A stretch of 64,000 nucleotides of DNA from an uncultured Oceanobacter sp. (lineage in GTDB: Bacteria > Pseudomonadota > Gammaproteobacteria > Pseudomonadales > Oceanobacteraceae), in assembly GCA_913061185.1 (NCBI GenBank), contig CAJXTI010000002.1:1-64000 (forward strand). Direction: 5' to 3'. Below, one piece after another: positions 28,098-37,914 of the stretch (its first letter is position 1; each line of letters starts with the position of its first letter). Both the position numbers and the translations under genes were made by a program. The notes under the pieces are model-generated. The model searched no databases. It saw only the letters and a list, made by a program, of their open reading frames with translations, and had not been told where the DNA came from.

Positions 28098-28896
28098 TCA
28101 ACATGCCAGCGTGTGGCTGAAATGTGCAGCTTGGGGCGGTCTGGTGTTCCTGCACTTCCCCATTGTGATTATTGCGATGTATGCCTTTAACACCGAAGAG
28201 TCGGCGTTCAGCTTTCCACCCAAGGGTTTTACCCTGCACTGGTTCAGTGTTGCGTTTGGACGTGCTGATGTCCTTGAATCGATTGGCCTGTCGCTGAAAA
28301 TTGCCAGCCTTGCCACCGCTATTGCCATGGTGCTGGGCACGCTGGCGGCGGCGGCCATGTATCGCCGTTCGTTCTTCGGCAAAGACAGCATCACCCTGAT
28401 GCTGATTCTGCCGATTGCGCTGCCCGGTATTATCACAGGTCTGGCACTATTGCAGGCATTCCAGGCCATGGATATCCAGCCTGGCATCCTCACCATAGTG
28501 ATTGGCCATGCCACTTTCTGTGTGGTGATTGTTTACAACAACGTCGTCGCCCGCTTTCGCCGCACCTCTGGCAGTCTGATCGAAGCTTCGATGGATCTGG
28601 GTGCCGATGGCTGGCAGACCTTTCGCTACATCGTGTTGCCCAATCTGGGCAGCGCCATGCTCGCCGGTGGCATGCTGGCGTTTGCGCTGTCGTTTGATGA
28701 ACTGATTGTCACCACCTTCACCGCCGGTCACGAAAAACCGCTGCCAATCTGGCTATTGAACCAGCTGACCCGACCACGGGATGTGCCGGTCACCAACGTG
28801 GTTGCGCTGATGGTGATGCTCGCCACCATGGTGCCGGTGTTTCTGGCTTACCTCCTCACCCGAGGTGGCGATGACGTTGCCGGTAGCGGCAAATAA
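28087..28896 (+). CDS. ydcV: Polyamine ABC transporter permease (PotC/YdcV type)
   Basis: A 269-residue inner-membrane permease with six helices and an EAA-like loop '[20 protein letters not shown]' near 160. The ATG at 28087 overlaps the previous stop by 11 bp; a TTG just before it (28084) is less likely. It completes the importer, whose natural dehydrogenase partner follows 84 bp later. Confidence 0.92.
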   Translation: MHSDQHASVWLKCAAWGGLVFLHFPIVIIAMYAFNTEESAFSFPPKGFTLHWFSVAFGRADVLESIGLSLKIASLATAIAMVLGTLAAAAMYRRSFFGKDSITLMLILPIALPGIITGLALLQAFQAMDIQPGILTIVIGHATFCVVIVYNNVVARFRRTSGSLIEASMDLGADGWQTFRYIVLPNLGSAMLAGGMLAFALSFDELIVTTFTAGHEKPLPIWLLNQLTRPRDVPVTNVVALMVMLATMVPVFLAYLLTRGGDDVAGSGK

Positions 28897-28980
28897 CGAG
28901 GCAATATTCCATGACCGCTGATCCATACACATTATCTGACACCCGTCCGACCTATCGTCTGAACAAAGAGGCCTAATACC

Positions 28981-30405
28981 ATGCTCAATAAAATGCTGAT
29001 TAACGGAGAACTGGTTGCTGGCGAAGGCAAGCAACTGGAAGTATTTAATCCTGCCACTGGCGAGGTACTGTGCCTGATTGCCGAAGCCACCGCCGCTCAG
29101 GTCAACACCGCCGTCAGTGCCGCTGATAACGCCTTCGACAGCTGGAGCCAGCAAGCGCCCAAAGACCGCGCCTACCTGCTGCTGCAATTGGCCGATCGTA
29201 TTGAAGCCATGAGCGAAGAGTTCGCCCGTCTCGAATGTAACGACACCGGCAAACCCTTCTCCGCCATGCAGGCCGACGAAATCCCCGCCATTGCCGATGT
29301 CTTCCGCTTTTTTGCCGGTGCCTCACGCTGCCTCAGTGGTTCCGCAGCGGCAGAATACCTGCCCGGTTTCACCTCCATGATTCGCCGCGATCCACTTGGC
29401 GTCGTGGCTTCCATTGCGCCCTGGAACTACCCCTTGATGATGGCTTCATGGAAACTGGCTCCCGCTCTGGCTGCCGGTAACTGTGTTGTGATCAAACCGT
29501 CGGAACTAACGCCACTTACCACCCTCAAGTTGGGCGAAATCATGCAGGAGATTTTCCCGGCTGGCGTCGTCAACACCGTCTTTGGCGGCGGTGCCAGCGT
29601 CGGCGCTACCCTGACCACCCATCCAGAGGTGCGCATGGTGTCGCTGACCGGCTCGATCGCCACCGGCCAGAAAATCGTGCAATCCAGCACCGAAGATATG
29701 AAACGCACCCATATGGAACTGGGCGGCAAGGCACCGGTGCTGATTTTTGACGACGCCGATATCGACGACGCCGTCGAAGGCTTACGGGCGTTCGGCTACT
29801 ACAACGCCGGACAAGACTGCACCGCCGCCTGTCGCATCTACGCCCAGAAAGGCGTGTACCAGCAACTGGTCGATAAACTGACCGCCGCCGTCTCCACCAT
29901 CAAAATCGGCAGCCAGTACGAAGAAGGCACAGAAATGGGGCCGCTGGTTTCCCAGGCCCATCTCGAACGGGTGGCCGGATTTGTGGACCGCGCCCGCGAA
30001 CAACCTCATATCACCATCGCCACCGGTGGCAAGATCGCCGATCGCGCAGGCTATTTCTACGAACCGACATTGATTGTTGGCGCCAAACAAGACGACGAAA
30101 TTGTCCGCCGTGAAGTCTTTGGCCCAGTCGTCTCCATCACCGAATTCGACACCGAAGCACAAGCCCTGGCCTGGGCCAACGATTCCGACTACGGCCTCGC
30201 CTCTTCCCTCTGGACCGCCGATACCGGCCGCGCCGCCCGCCTCAGTGCCCGCTTGCAATACGGCTGCACCTGGGTCAACACCCACTTTATGCTGACCAGC
30301 GAAATGCCCCACGGCGGTATGAAGATGTCGGGATATGGCAAGGACATGTCCATGTACGGCCTGGAAGACTACACCACAGTGCGTCATGTCATGATCAAGC
30401 ACTGA
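28981..30405 (+). CDS. patD: Gamma-aminobutyraldehyde dehydrogenase
   Basis: A 474-residue aldehyde dehydrogenase with catalytic Glu in '[14 protein letters not shown]' near 245 and Cys in '[10 protein letters not shown]' near 278. Position after ydcSTUV-like genes matches ydcW (patD) of enterics, whose product oxidises 4-aminobutyraldehyde from putrescine to GABA. GABA can then be used by the aminotransferase and GabD encoded at 33-36 kb. AGAGG lies upstream of the ATG. A strong terminator follows. Confidence 0.88.
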   Translation: MLNKMLINGELVAGEGKQLEVFNPATGEVLCLIAEATAAQVNTAVSAADNAFDSWSQQAPKDRAYLLLQLADRIEAMSEEFARLECNDTGKPFSAMQADEIPAIADVFRFFAGASRCLSGSAAAEYLPGFTSMIRRDPLGVVASIAPWNYPLMMASWKLAPALAAGNCVVIKPSELTPLTTLKLGEIMQEIFPAGVVNTVFGGGASVGATLTTHPEVRMVSLTGSIATGQKIVQSSTEDMKRTHMELGGKAPVLIFDDADIDDAVEGLRAFGYYNAGQDCTAACRIYAQKGVYQQLVDKLTAAVSTIKIGSQYEEGTEMGPLVSQAHLERVAGFVDRAREQPHITIATGGKIADRAGYFYEPTLIVGAKQDDEIVRREVFGPVVSITEFDTEAQALAWANDSDYGLASSLWTADTGRAARLSARLQYGCTWVNTHFMLTSEMPHGGMKMSGYGKDMSMYGLEDYTTVRHVMIKH

Positions 30406-30440
30406 GTTAACCGACACCCGTTTTGGCTGATTTTTGCCAC

Positions 30441-30471
30441 GCCCGCTGATGACCATCAGCGGGCTTTTTTT
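30441..30471 (+). terminator. Rho-independent terminator after the ydcSTUV-patD operon
   Basis: A 10-bp perfect stem GCCCGCTGAT / ATCAGCGGGC with a GACC loop is followed by seven T residues, 36 bp past the patD stop. Confidence 0.95.
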
Positions 30472-30575
30472 GAGGGCAATAAACAGTTCGGTAGAGCACT
30501 TCAAAGAAAAACGGGCAATACGCTAACACAGCCCGTCAACGAAACATTCAATGCGCAACGTAGCCAATTTCAGGC

Positions 30576-30603
30576 TTGACATGCAACTTCACACAACTAT
30601 ATT
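30576..30603 (+). promoter_or_regulatory. Sigma70-type promoter of the DNA methyltransferase gene
   Basis: TTGACA at 30576-30581 and TATATT at 30598-30603 are separated by 16 bp, close to consensus, 35 bp before the GTG start. It is the clearest promoter in the window. Confidence 0.7.
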
Positions 30604-30638
30604 GGTACTTTTCACAGGTTTCGAGAAGGAAACTGACA

Positions 30639-32060
30639 GTGAGTACCGAAATCACTATTAAAGAAGCGGCTCTACAGCTAAACATCAGCGTTCAGCGAGT
30701 CAGAACATTGTGCCGTGAAGGTAGCTTAAGCGCACGAAAACTGGGCACCACTTGGGTGATAGATCACGAGAGTCTGCATAAATACGGTCTCAGGACAGCT
30801 CATACAGTCGCTGAAGATCATCCTGCCTATTTCGTTAATAACAAAAAACCAATAGCGTTAAGCTTCTTTTCCGGTGCAATGGGTCTTGACATAGGAATAG
30901 AAAAAGCCGGTTTTGATATACGACTGGCCTGCGAAATAGACAAGTTTTGCAGACAAACCATTGCGTTGAACAGGCCCAAAACAGCGTTATTAAACGATAT
31001 AAACAATTACGACGCCGCAGACATCAGACGCGAAGCCGGGTTAAATAATAACGATGAGATTGACTTGATTATGGGAGGGCCTCCCTGCCAAGCATTTAGC
31101 ACTGCAGGCAACAGGAAAGGCTTTAACGATGATCGTGGAAACGTATTTTTAAAATATTTAGAATTATGTTTGGAACTAAGACCCAAGTATTTTGTAATTG
31201 AAAATGTTCGGGGGCTTTTATCCTGCCCCATGGAGCATCGCCCACACGAAAAAAGAGGCCAAGAATATCCAGACCTCAGCGAAGACGAGTTAAAAGGCGG
31301 GGCACTAAACTTCATACTAAACAGATTAGAAAAATCTGGTTATGGTTACTCATTCAATCTATACAACTCTGCAAATTTCGGCACGCCTCAGATCAGAGAG
31401 CGCGTGATCATTATTTGCTCTCGCGACGGAAAAGAACCGCCTTTTCTGATACCAACGCACTCAGAAACGGGCGAGTATGGTTTACCGAAATGGAACACGT
31501 TAAAACGATGCATTACCAAGATAAGTCATCATGACCATCTCACCTTTCCAGAAAAAAGGCTGAAATATTACCGTTTATTGGAACCCGGTCAAAACTGGAA
31601 AAATCTTCCATTAGAATTACAAAAAGAAGCCATGGGAAAATCTTTTTTTTCTGGAGGTGGAAAAACAGGGTTTTTACGGCGACTAGCCTGGGACAGACCC
31701 TCTCCAACACTGGTAACCCATCCAGCCATGCCAGCTACGGATCTTGCGCATCCAACAGAAAACCGGCCGTTATCTGTTCAAGAATACAAAAGAATTCAGG
31801 AGTTTCCAGACAAATGGGAACTTGCTGGCCCAATCATCCAGCAATATAAACAAATAGGTAACGCTGTTCCTGTAAGTTTAGGCTGTGCCGTTGGAACGCT
31901 GATATTTAATCTGCTAAATGGCATTGATATTATCCAACACAAAGACTTCAAGTACTCTCGCTATAAATGCACCACAGATAAAGAATGGAAAGAACAATTC
32001 AGGCATCTTGTTGAACGTCACAACTCAAAATCTGAACAGCAAGAACTGGGGTTTGGTTAA
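30639..32060 (+). CDS. DNA (cytosine-5) methyltransferase with N-terminal helix-turn-helix
   Basis: A 473-residue C5-methyltransferase of a type II system. Residues 1-50 form a MerR/excisionase-like helix-turn-helix ('[20 protein letters not shown]', ending in a wing with 'LGTTWVI'). The catalytic part has motif I '[17 protein letters not shown]', motif IV '[12 protein letters not shown]' with the catalytic Cys, motif VI 'ENVRGLL', motif IX-like 'GTPQIRERV' and motif X '[11 protein letters not shown]'. The GTG at 30639 has AAGGA upstream and gives a clean start to the HTH. The gene is richer in A+T than its neighbours and converges on a restriction-enzyme gene, both signs of transfer. The HTH may bind its own promoter as a control element. 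Confidence 0.9.
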   Translation: MSTEITIKEAALQLNISVQRVRTLCREGSLSARKLGTTWVIDHESLHKYGLRTAHTVAEDHPAYFVNNKKPIALSFFSGAMGLDIGIEKAGFDIRLACEIDKFCRQTIALNRPKTALLNDINNYDAADIRREAGLNNNDEIDLIMGGPPCQAFSTAGNRKGFNDDRGNVFLKYLELCLELRPKYFVIENVRGLLSCPMEHRPHEKRGQEYPDLSEDELKGGALNFILNRLEKSGYGYSFNLYNSANFGTPQIRERVIIICSRDGKEPPFLIPTHSETGEYGLPKWNTLKRCITKISHHDHLTFPEKRLKYYRLLEPGQNWKNLPLELQKEAMGKSFFSGGGKTGFLRRLAWDRPSPTLVTHPAMPATDLAHPTENRPLSVQEYKRIQEFPDKWELAGPIIQQYKQIGNAVPVSLGCAVGTLIFNLLNGIDIIQHKDFKYSRYKCTTDKEWKEQFRHLVERHNSKSEQQELGFG

Positions 32061-32069
32061 CCCCAGTTC

Positions 32070-32807
32070 TTATAGATCACCCCATGGGTTTTCTTGCTCG
32101 ACAGACAAGCATGCTGGATTATTTTTTAGCGTTGTTTGAACAAAATCAACAAACGAGTCTTCCGACAGTTCAATCGTGCCGCAGATTTCATTCAAGGATG
32201 ACCACATGTATTCAATTCTATCAGCCTTGATCCGGAACCACTTTTCTATCTGAGTTCCATTTCTGACAGTACTGCTTGAACTGTTTTCAGAGTTACTCCG
32301 ATTCTTAACCTGAAGGAGTCGACCATCGTCATGAACAAAATCAACCGATTTTACGGTTTCGCCCCATGCACAATGCCATCCATGAAATTCTAGACTAACA
32401 GCTAAATATTCTTCCAGCATCAAACCAAGAATATTTTCCGCAGACATCGCCAAACGATGTGCGTACTGTATTTTATTGAGATCCTTTTCTGTAAGGCATG
32501 ATATCCTGGAACCAATAATCTTTTCAATAACCGGATCAGATACTGTGCCCGGAAGATTTGATTTTCTCTGACTCGCCCTTCCATCTTTGCCCGCTTGATA
32601 CTTCAAAAGCCACTTTCTAATTGCACTGCTTTCGTTATCATTTTTACCACCAATATTTCCGGGCACTCTTTCCAAATCACCAGCGATCGCACTAAATACA
32701 ACTGCGACACCACCGTCCCACCGAATATTCAAATCTTCAGCTATCTGGCTAGCCGTAGCAATTGACTTTTTTGCGCCTAATTTTTCGATTGCATGTTGTA
32801 ACTTCAA
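32070..32807 (-). CDS. Type II restriction endonuclease, SinI-like
   Basis: A 245-residue protein convergent with the methyltransferase gene, 9 bp apart. It has a PD-(D/E)XK-like core: Glu in 'LMLEEYLAVSLEFHGW', Asp in 'KSVDFVHDDG' and 'LLQVKNR' as the Q-x-K strand, followed by 'SSSTVRNGTQIEKWFR', which resembles the SinI family (enzymes cutting GGWCC). Family and specificity are from memory and not checked; the endonuclease role itself is well supported by context and motif. A+T content is high. Ribosome site GAGAG upstream of the ATG. Confidence 0.65.
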   Translation of the reverse strand: MKLQHAIEKLGAKKSIATASQIAEDLNIRWDGGVAVVFSAIAGDLERVPGNIGGKNDNESSAIRKWLLKYQAGKDGRASQRKSNLPGTVSDPVIEKIIGSRISCLTEKDLNKIQYAHRLAMSAENILGLMLEEYLAVSLEFHGWHCAWGETVKSVDFVHDDGRLLQVKNRSNSENSSSSTVRNGTQIEKWFRIKADRIEYMWSSLNEICGTIELSEDSFVDFVQTTLKNNPACLSVEQENPWGDL

Positions 32808-32968
32808 AGCTCTCTCCGATACCCAGTCAAATCGTGCTTCAACAGTTTGTAATGCATTTTTTCGTTACTCTGAAAAACCGATGTCAACGTCCCTATTTCA
32901 GCCGGTTACGCTAGCAGCTGTTGGAAAAGCGAGCAACCCTTTCAGTCAAAACAAAGATGTCTGATACC

Positions 32969-33070
32969 CAATGCCATTAACTTAGCGAGTGGGTGACTTC
33001 AAAAACATCGGGTTTTGGCTAATTTCTGGCCCTGCTTCCAGCAGGGCCAGGCTTTAAGTTAATGACATTG
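32969..33070. mobile_element. 102-bp MITE with 16-bp terminal inverted repeats
   Basis: The left end CAATGCCATTAACTTA and the right end, read inward on the other strand, CAATGTCATTAACTTA differ at one of 16 bases. The element is flanked on both sides by a perfect 10-bp direct repeat, GTCTGATACC (32959-32968 and 33071-33080), the expected target duplication. The inside contains a 10-bp hairpin CTGGCCCTGC / GCAGGGCCAG with a TTCCA loop (33026-33050) and no reading frame. The 10-bp duplication suggests an IS4-type parent, which is not in the window. Confidence 0.85.
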
Positions 33071-33228
33071 GTCTGATACCGGATTGCCAAATACGCAGGA
33101 AGCAGGCTTATGAATATTGTTATGTTGTTAAAATACAATGTTACCTCTCTTTACCTCGTTTCCGTATTCGTCAGATTCGAATCAGAAAATATTGATCAGC
33201 AACAAGTAACCAACGAACACCGAAGCCA

Positions 33229-33253
33229 TAAAAAAGCCTCCGCAAGCGGAGGC
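33229..33253 (-). terminator. Rho-independent terminator of the aminotransferase gene
   Basis: On the minus strand GCCTCCG-CTTG-CGGAGGC is followed by a run of six T residues, 60 bp after the aminotransferase stop. Confidence 0.9.
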
Positions 33254-33283
33254 AAAGGCTTCATCCAAATTGAAGCGGGGGTG

Positions 33284-33304
33284 CCGGGTGCGGGTCGCAC
33301 CCGG
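33284..33304. other. Perfect 9-bp hairpin just after the aminotransferase stop
   Basis: CCGGGTGCG / CGCACCCGG with a 3-base loop sits between the stop at 33313 and the terminator. It has no T-run of its own and may protect the mRNA 3' end. Confidence 0.6.
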
Positions 33305-33312
33305 TGAATCAT

Positions 33313-34650
33313 TTAGCCTTGCTGTTGCACGAAGGCCAGGGTGTCGTCCAGGGCCTTGCCCATTTTGTCGATGATTTCGTCGATCTGGGTTTCGGTAGTA
33401 ATCAGTGGCGGACACAGTGCCAGGCTGGAGCCAGCCACCGGGCGGCTGATCAGACCATGTTCCTGACAGGCGTTAGCGGCAAAATAACCGACCTTGCTGT
33501 CCGGGAAGGCGGCCTTGGTGTCTTTGTTCGCCACCAGTTCAATGGCCGCTATCATGCCGCAGCCGCGTACTTCGCCCACTAACGGGTGATCGTTGAATTC
33601 ACGCAGCCGGGTTTGCAGGTAGGTGCCGGTTGCTGCGGCTTTGGCAAAGACGTTATCCCGCTGGTAGATTTCCAGTGTTTTTAATGCCACGGCACAAGCC
33701 AGTGGGTGCGCCGAGTAGGTATAACCATGGCCGAACACTCCCAGTTTGCTGCAAGGATCAATCATGGCTTCGTACATATCGCCACGAATCACCGAGGCGG
33801 AGATCGGCACATAGGCTGACGACAGCTGTTTGGCGAAGCTCATCATGTCGGGCTTGATGCCCATGGTGGTGGAGCCAAAGTCATTGCCGGTACGGCCAAA
33901 GCCGGTGATCACTTCGTCGGCCCAGAACAGGATGTCGTATTTGTTCAGGATGGCCTGTACTTTTTCGTAGTAACCGGCGGGCGGTACGATCACGCCGGAC
34001 GCGCCGGTAATCGGCTCGGCGATAAAGGCGGCGATGGTTTCCGGGCCTTCACTCAGGATCAGGGCTTCCAGATTGGCGGTAATACGATCCACGAACTGGC
34101 TTTCACTTTCGCCATCCTGTTTACCACGCAGGTAGTGCGGGGCATCGGTGCGCAGAATTCCGAGCGCATCGATGGGCAGGTCGAAGTGGGTCTGGTTGAT
34201 GGGCAGGCCGGTCAGGCAGGCTGCTGCCACGGTTACTCCATGGTAGGAACGCTCACGGGCGATGATTTTGCGCTTTTCAGGTTTGCCGATGGCGGCAAAG
34301 TAGTAACGCAGCAGTTTGATCTGGGTGTCGTTGGCGTCGGAACCCGAGCTGCCGAAAAAGACACGGGCGTCGTCAACCGGCACCATGGCGGTCAATGTAT
34401 CCGCCAGCTGCATGCCGACATCGTGGGTTTTGCCGCTGAACATATGGGCGAAAGACAAGGTTTCCATCTGCCGGGTGGCCGCTTCGATCAGTTCGGCATT
34501 GTTATAACCCAGCGATGCACACCACAGCCCGGACATCCCTTCGAGGTACTGTTTGCCGTGGTTGTCGTACACGTAGATACCGTCACCACGAGCGATGTTC
34601 ATCGTTTCGGTGGCAGCGAAGTTGGTGGTGGGATAAATCATGTGAGACAT
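33313..34650 (-). CDS. Class III aminotransferase, probably amine/GABA:pyruvate type
   Basis: A 445-residue PLP enzyme. 'GMSGLWCASLGYNN' near residue 39, 'FFGSSGSDANDTQIKL' near 100, 'WADEVITGFGRTG' near 245 and the lysine in 'SFAKQLSSAYVP' near 277 are the class III marks, in the order and spacing of omega-amino acid/putrescine:pyruvate aminotransferases. Placed directly downstream of gabD and near puuB, it likely removes the amino group of GABA, putrescine or a related amine, giving the semialdehyde that GabD oxidises. The exact amine donor is not predictable here. ATG at 34650 has a weak GAGG upstream. Confidence 0.85.
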   Translation of the reverse strand: MSHMIYPTTNFAATETMNIARGDGIYVYDNHGKQYLEGMSGLWCASLGYNNAELIEAATRQMETLSFAHMFSGKTHDVGMQLADTLTAMVPVDDARVFFGSSGSDANDTQIKLLRYYFAAIGKPEKRKIIARERSYHGVTVAAACLTGLPINQTHFDLPIDALGILRTDAPHYLRGKQDGESESQFVDRITANLEALILSEGPETIAAFIAEPITGASGVIVPPAGYYEKVQAILNKYDILFWADEVITGFGRTGNDFGSTTMGIKPDMMSFAKQLSSAYVPISASVIRGDMYEAMIDPCSKLGVFGHGYTYSAHPLACAVALKTLEIYQRDNVFAKAAATGTYLQTRLREFNDHPLVGEVRGCGMIAAIELVANKDTKAAFPDSKVGYFAANACQEHGLISRPVAGSSLALCPPLITTETQIDEIIDKMGKALDDTLAFVQQQG

Positions 34651-34697
34651 AGCAACCTCGATGTTCTGTTTACCCGGTTTAGCGGGCTGATTCGTAG

Positions 34698-34719
34698 GGG
34701 TGAGTCCCGAGACTCACCC
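34698..34719. other. Hairpin in the gabD-aminotransferase spacer
   Basis: GGGTGAGTC / GACTCACCC with a CCGA loop, 9-bp perfect stem, lies in the 141-bp gap between two genes on the same strand. There is no T-run on the minus side, so it may be a processing or stability element that sets the ratio of the two mRNAs. Confidence 0.5.
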
Positions 34720-34791
34720 GTTTGTTGTTTTGCGCCCTGGTTACCTGAATGACATCCGGGCTGAGTTCCTGACGACGTTTGTTTCAGCCAA

Positions 34792-36252
34792 TCACAGTCC
34801 GCCCAGGCAGATCAGTTTGGTTTCCAGATAATCATCCAGACCATACTTCGAGCCTTCACGGCCCTGGCCGGATTCTTTCACGCCGCCAAAAGGGATCGCT
34901 TCGGAGCTGATAGCAGTTTCATTAACACCGACCATGCCGAAATCAATGGCTTCCGATACCTTCCAGATACGGCTGAGGTTCTGGGTAAAAAGGTACGCCG
35001 CCAAGCCGTATTCGGTGCTGTTGGCCAGTTCAATGGCCTCTGCATCGGTTTCAAACTTGAAGATGGGCGCTACCGGGCCAAAGATTTCTTCGCGGAACAC
35101 CCGCATATCCGGGGTGGCATCGGCCAGAATAGTAGGCTGATAGAAGCGGCTGCCCTGGTCGGATGGTGCGCCACCGGTGACGATACGGGCACCTTGTGCA
35201 ACGGCATCTTGCACTTTTTCGTCCACCCCCAGTGCCGCCTTGTCGGTAATCAGTGGGCCATGGGTCGTCGTGGCGTCCTGACCGTTTCCGAGACGGAATT
35301 CGCCTACGGCCTCAGACAAGCGTTCGATAAAGCGATCGTAAATGCCGGATTGTACTAACAGGCGATTGGAACAGATGCAGGTTTGGCCAGAGTTGCGGAA
35401 TTTGGAAATCAGCGCGCCATTAATGGCCTGATCGAGATCGGCATCATCAAAAATAATGATCGGTGCATTACCGCCCAGTTCCATTGAGGTGCGTTTGACG
35501 GTGTCGGCGCATTGCTTCATCAGCAACTTACCGACGGGCGTCGAGCCGGTAAAGGTCAACTTGCGCACCCATTTGCTGCCGGTCAGTTCGTTGCCAATAG
35601 CTGGGGCATCGGAACCGACCACCATATTGATCACACCCGCCGGTACACCGGCCTGTTCGGCCAGCAGCCCCAGTGCCAGCGCCGACAACGGAGTTTCTGC
35701 CGCCGGTTTGCAAACGATGGTGCAACCCGCTGCCAGGGCCGGGGCAATTTTGCGTGCCAGCATGGCGCTGGGGAAATTCCATGGCGTAATAGCCGCCACT
35801 ACACCGATGGGTTGTTTGATCACGATATTACGTCGGCCAGCCTGCGCCGCCGGGATAACATCGCCGTAGACGCGCTTGGCTTCTTCAGCAAACCATTTGA
35901 TATAAGCAGCGCCATAGACGATCTCGCCTTTGGCTTCGGCCAATGGCTTGCCTTGCTCTGCGGTCAGGATCAGCGCCAGTTCGTCCTGATGCTTTATAAT
36001 CAGGTCGTACCAGGTTTCCAGAATCAGACTGCGCTGGTTGGCACTGGTGGCAGACCAGCCGGGAAAGGCATCATGGGCAGCGGTTATCGCCCGCCGGGTT
36101 TCTGCCGCGCCCATATCGGCGACACGAACCAGCTCTTCCCCTGTTGCCGGGTTATCAACCACCAGAGTGGCTTTCTGGTCGGCATCGACCCATTCGCCAT
36201 TGATCAGTCCTTGCGTCATCACCAAACGGCTATTCTTGAGTAACACGTTCAT
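34792..36252 (-). CDS. gabD: Succinate-semialdehyde dehydrogenase, NADP+-type
   Basis: A 486-residue aldehyde dehydrogenase that converts succinate semialdehyde to succinate. 'TPWNFPSAMLARKIAPALAA' near 165, 'TSMELGGNAPIIIFDDAD' with the catalytic Glu near 263 and 'NSGQTCICSNRLLVQSG' with the Cys near 297 are the GabD-type motifs. With the class III aminotransferase gene downstream it forms a GABA-to-succinate pair. The promoter faces the divergent puuB gene across 356 bp. Confidence 0.93.
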   Translation of the reverse strand: MNVLLKNSRLVMTQGLINGEWVDADQKATLVVDNPATGEELVRVADMGAAETRRAITAAHDAFPGWSATSANQRSLILETWYDLIIKHQDELALILTAEQGKPLAEAKGEIVYGAAYIKWFAEEAKRVYGDVIPAAQAGRRNIVIKQPIGVVAAITPWNFPSAMLARKIAPALAAGCTIVCKPAAETPLSALALGLLAEQAGVPAGVINMVVGSDAPAIGNELTGSKWVRKLTFTGSTPVGKLLMKQCADTVKRTSMELGGNAPIIIFDDADLDQAINGALISKFRNSGQTCICSNRLLVQSGIYDRFIERLSEAVGEFRLGNGQDATTTHGPLITDKAALGVDEKVQDAVAQGARIVTGGAPSDQGSRFYQPTILADATPDMRVFREEIFGPVAPIFKFETDAEAIELANSTEYGLAAYLFTQNLSRIWKVSEAIDFGMVGVNETAISSEAIPFGGVKESGQGREGSKYGLDDYLETKLICLGGL

Positions 36253-36608
36253 AGCACCCTCGACCTGTTATTCGATTTTACGTTGTTATAGCGTGCAGCA
36301 AGCCGCCAATAAATAAAGCTGAACCATAGCTTACGTTGATAAAACCTTACGCAAAGCATCCAGACCAGGCTGCCAGCCTTTGCTGTCACTCTGCCAATAT
36401 CGGCCTAACCATTCAAACCCAGACAGAGAGGCCAATGTTCCACGCTGCCTCAGCCTGTTAATGGCCACGCGGCTGACCAGCGGCGCTATCCAATCAGCCG
36501 CGAAAAAGTCGGGATATATCCCCCGGTGGGTATGGCGGCAAGACGGCTGCCGCCCTATCTTGAGAGCATTCGGGCCAACCCCGCACTCCGCCCCCAGAGA
36601 GACTAACG
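36253..36608. other. Divergent intergenic region gabD / puuB
   Basis: A 356-bp region. A 100-residue open frame on the minus strand (36331-36633) crosses into puuB and shows no recognised family, so I do not count it as a gene. The A+T-rich part 36260-36330 is the likely gabD promoter. No clear operator was seen. Confidence 0.4.
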
Positions 36609-37889
36609 ATGACAGCCATTTATCCTTCTTCATACTACGCTGCCTCGGCCAACCAACAGCAGGATCGTCCGTCGCTGAGCAGCAGTATCAGTGCGGATGT
36701 GTGCGTGATCGGTGCAGGCTACACTGGCCTGTCGACGGCACTGCATCTGGCTGAGCGCGGGTTCTCCGTGGTGGTACTGGAAGCCAGCCGCATTGGTTTT
36801 GGTGCCTCCGGCCGTAACGGTGGCCAGATCGTGCACAGTTACAGCCGCGACATGGATTTTATTGAACGCCATTACGGCCAGAAAACCGCCAATGCCATGG
36901 GTAAAATGGCCTTTGAAGGGGGCCGGATTATTCGCCGCCTGGTGGATCAATACCATATTCAATGTGATCTGAAAGACGGCGGTATTTTCGCGGCCTGCAA
37001 TCAGAAGCAGCTGCATGAACTGGAAGCCAAAAAAGCCCTATGGGAACAGCACGGCCACCAGCAGCTGGACATGCTCGACGCCCATCAGGTGCGCGAATAC
37101 GTGGGTACAGAGCGTTATGAGGGCGCGTTACTGGATCACAGTGGCGGCCATATTCATCCGCTGAACCTGGCACTCGGCGAAGCCACAGCCATTGAGTCTT
37201 TGGGTGGTCAGATTTTCGAAGATTCGCCAGTGGTGGATATTCAGCAAGGCCCCAAGGCCGTCGTAAAAACCGCCAACGGTCAGGTCACCGCCAACTTTGT
37301 AATGGTTGCCGGTAATGCCTACCTCACCGGGCTGCTGCCGAAACTGCAACAGAAAGCCATGCCCTGTGGCACCCAGGTCATCACCACCGCACCGCTCAGC
37401 CCGGAATTGCAGCACCAGCTGTTACCCAAAGATCACTGCGTTGAAGACTGTAACTATCTGCTGGATTACTTCCGCCTCAGTGGCGACGGCCGCCTGATCT
37501 ACGGCGGCGGTGTCACTTATGGCGCACGGGAGCCAGACAAGGTTGAAGCGTTGATTCGACCCAAAATGCTGAAAACCTTCCCGATGCTGAAAGACGTGAA
37601 AATAGACTACGCCTGGACCGGCAACTTCCTGCTGACGCTGATGCGTCTGCCGCAGTTTGGCCGTATTGGCGACAATATCTATTACGCCCAGGGCTACAGT
37701 GGCCATGGCGTAACGTCCACCCATCTGGCCGGAGAGCTGATCGCCAGCGCGATACAAGGGCAAGCCGAACGTTTCGATGTGATGGCCAGCCTGCCGCAAT
37801 ATCCTTTCCCCGGTGGCCGTTTGATGCGAATTCCCTACACCGCTATGGGTGCGTTTTATTACGATATGCGCGACAAGCTGGGAATCTGA
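36609..37889 (+). CDS. puuB: FAD-dependent gamma-glutamylputrescine oxidase-like oxidoreductase
   Basis: A 426-residue DAO-family flavoenzyme. The FAD motif 'VCVIGAGYTGLSTALHLAE' starts near residue 30, followed by 'GFGASGRNGGQIVHSYSRD' near 65, the pattern of PuuB, which oxidises gamma-glutamylputrescine to the aldehyde. C-terminal 'YYAQGYSGHGVTSTHLAGE' near 358 is the second FAD-contact region. No puuA (glutamylputrescine synthetase) is in the window, so it might instead act on another secondary amine. GAGAG lies upstream of the ATG. Confidence 0.85.
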   Translation: MTAIYPSSYYAASANQQQDRPSLSSSISADVCVIGAGYTGLSTALHLAERGFSVVVLEASRIGFGASGRNGGQIVHSYSRDMDFIERHYGQKTANAMGKMAFEGGRIIRRLVDQYHIQCDLKDGGIFAACNQKQLHELEAKKALWEQHGHQQLDMLDAHQVREYVGTERYEGALLDHSGGHIHPLNLALGEATAIESLGGQIFEDSPVVDIQQGPKAVVKTANGQVTANFVMVAGNAYLTGLLPKLQQKAMPCGTQVITTAPLSPELQHQLLPKDHCVEDCNYLLDYFRLSGDGRLIYGGGVTYGAREPDKVEALIRPKMLKTFPMLKDVKIDYAWTGNFLLTLMRLPQFGRIGDNIYYAQGYSGHGVTSTHLAGELIASAIQGQAERFDVMASLPQYPFPGGRLMRIPYTAMGAFYYDMRDKLGI

Positions 37890-37914
37890 ACCCGCTGTTC
37901 ACATTCTGCTGTCA

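Larger units (their letters stand above)
32808..33312. other. Intergenic region with MITE, between restriction gene and aminotransferase gene
   Basis: Five hundred bases with no supported gene. It holds the restriction gene's upstream region, a 102-bp MITE (32969-33070), and two hairpins near the aminotransferase stop, each listed separately. A short open frame at 33110-33307 runs through the terminator and is not credible. Confidence 0.6.

Noticed and set aside
33110..33307. 65-codon open frame downstream of the MITE
   Set aside because: It reads through the aminotransferase terminator and hairpin in antisense, so it is unlikely to be a gene.
36331..36633. 100-codon open frame on the minus strand between gabD and puuB
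   Set aside because: It overlaps the puuB start, has no ribosome site and no recognised family; the region is better read as the divergent promoter region. A decayed gene is possible but not shown.
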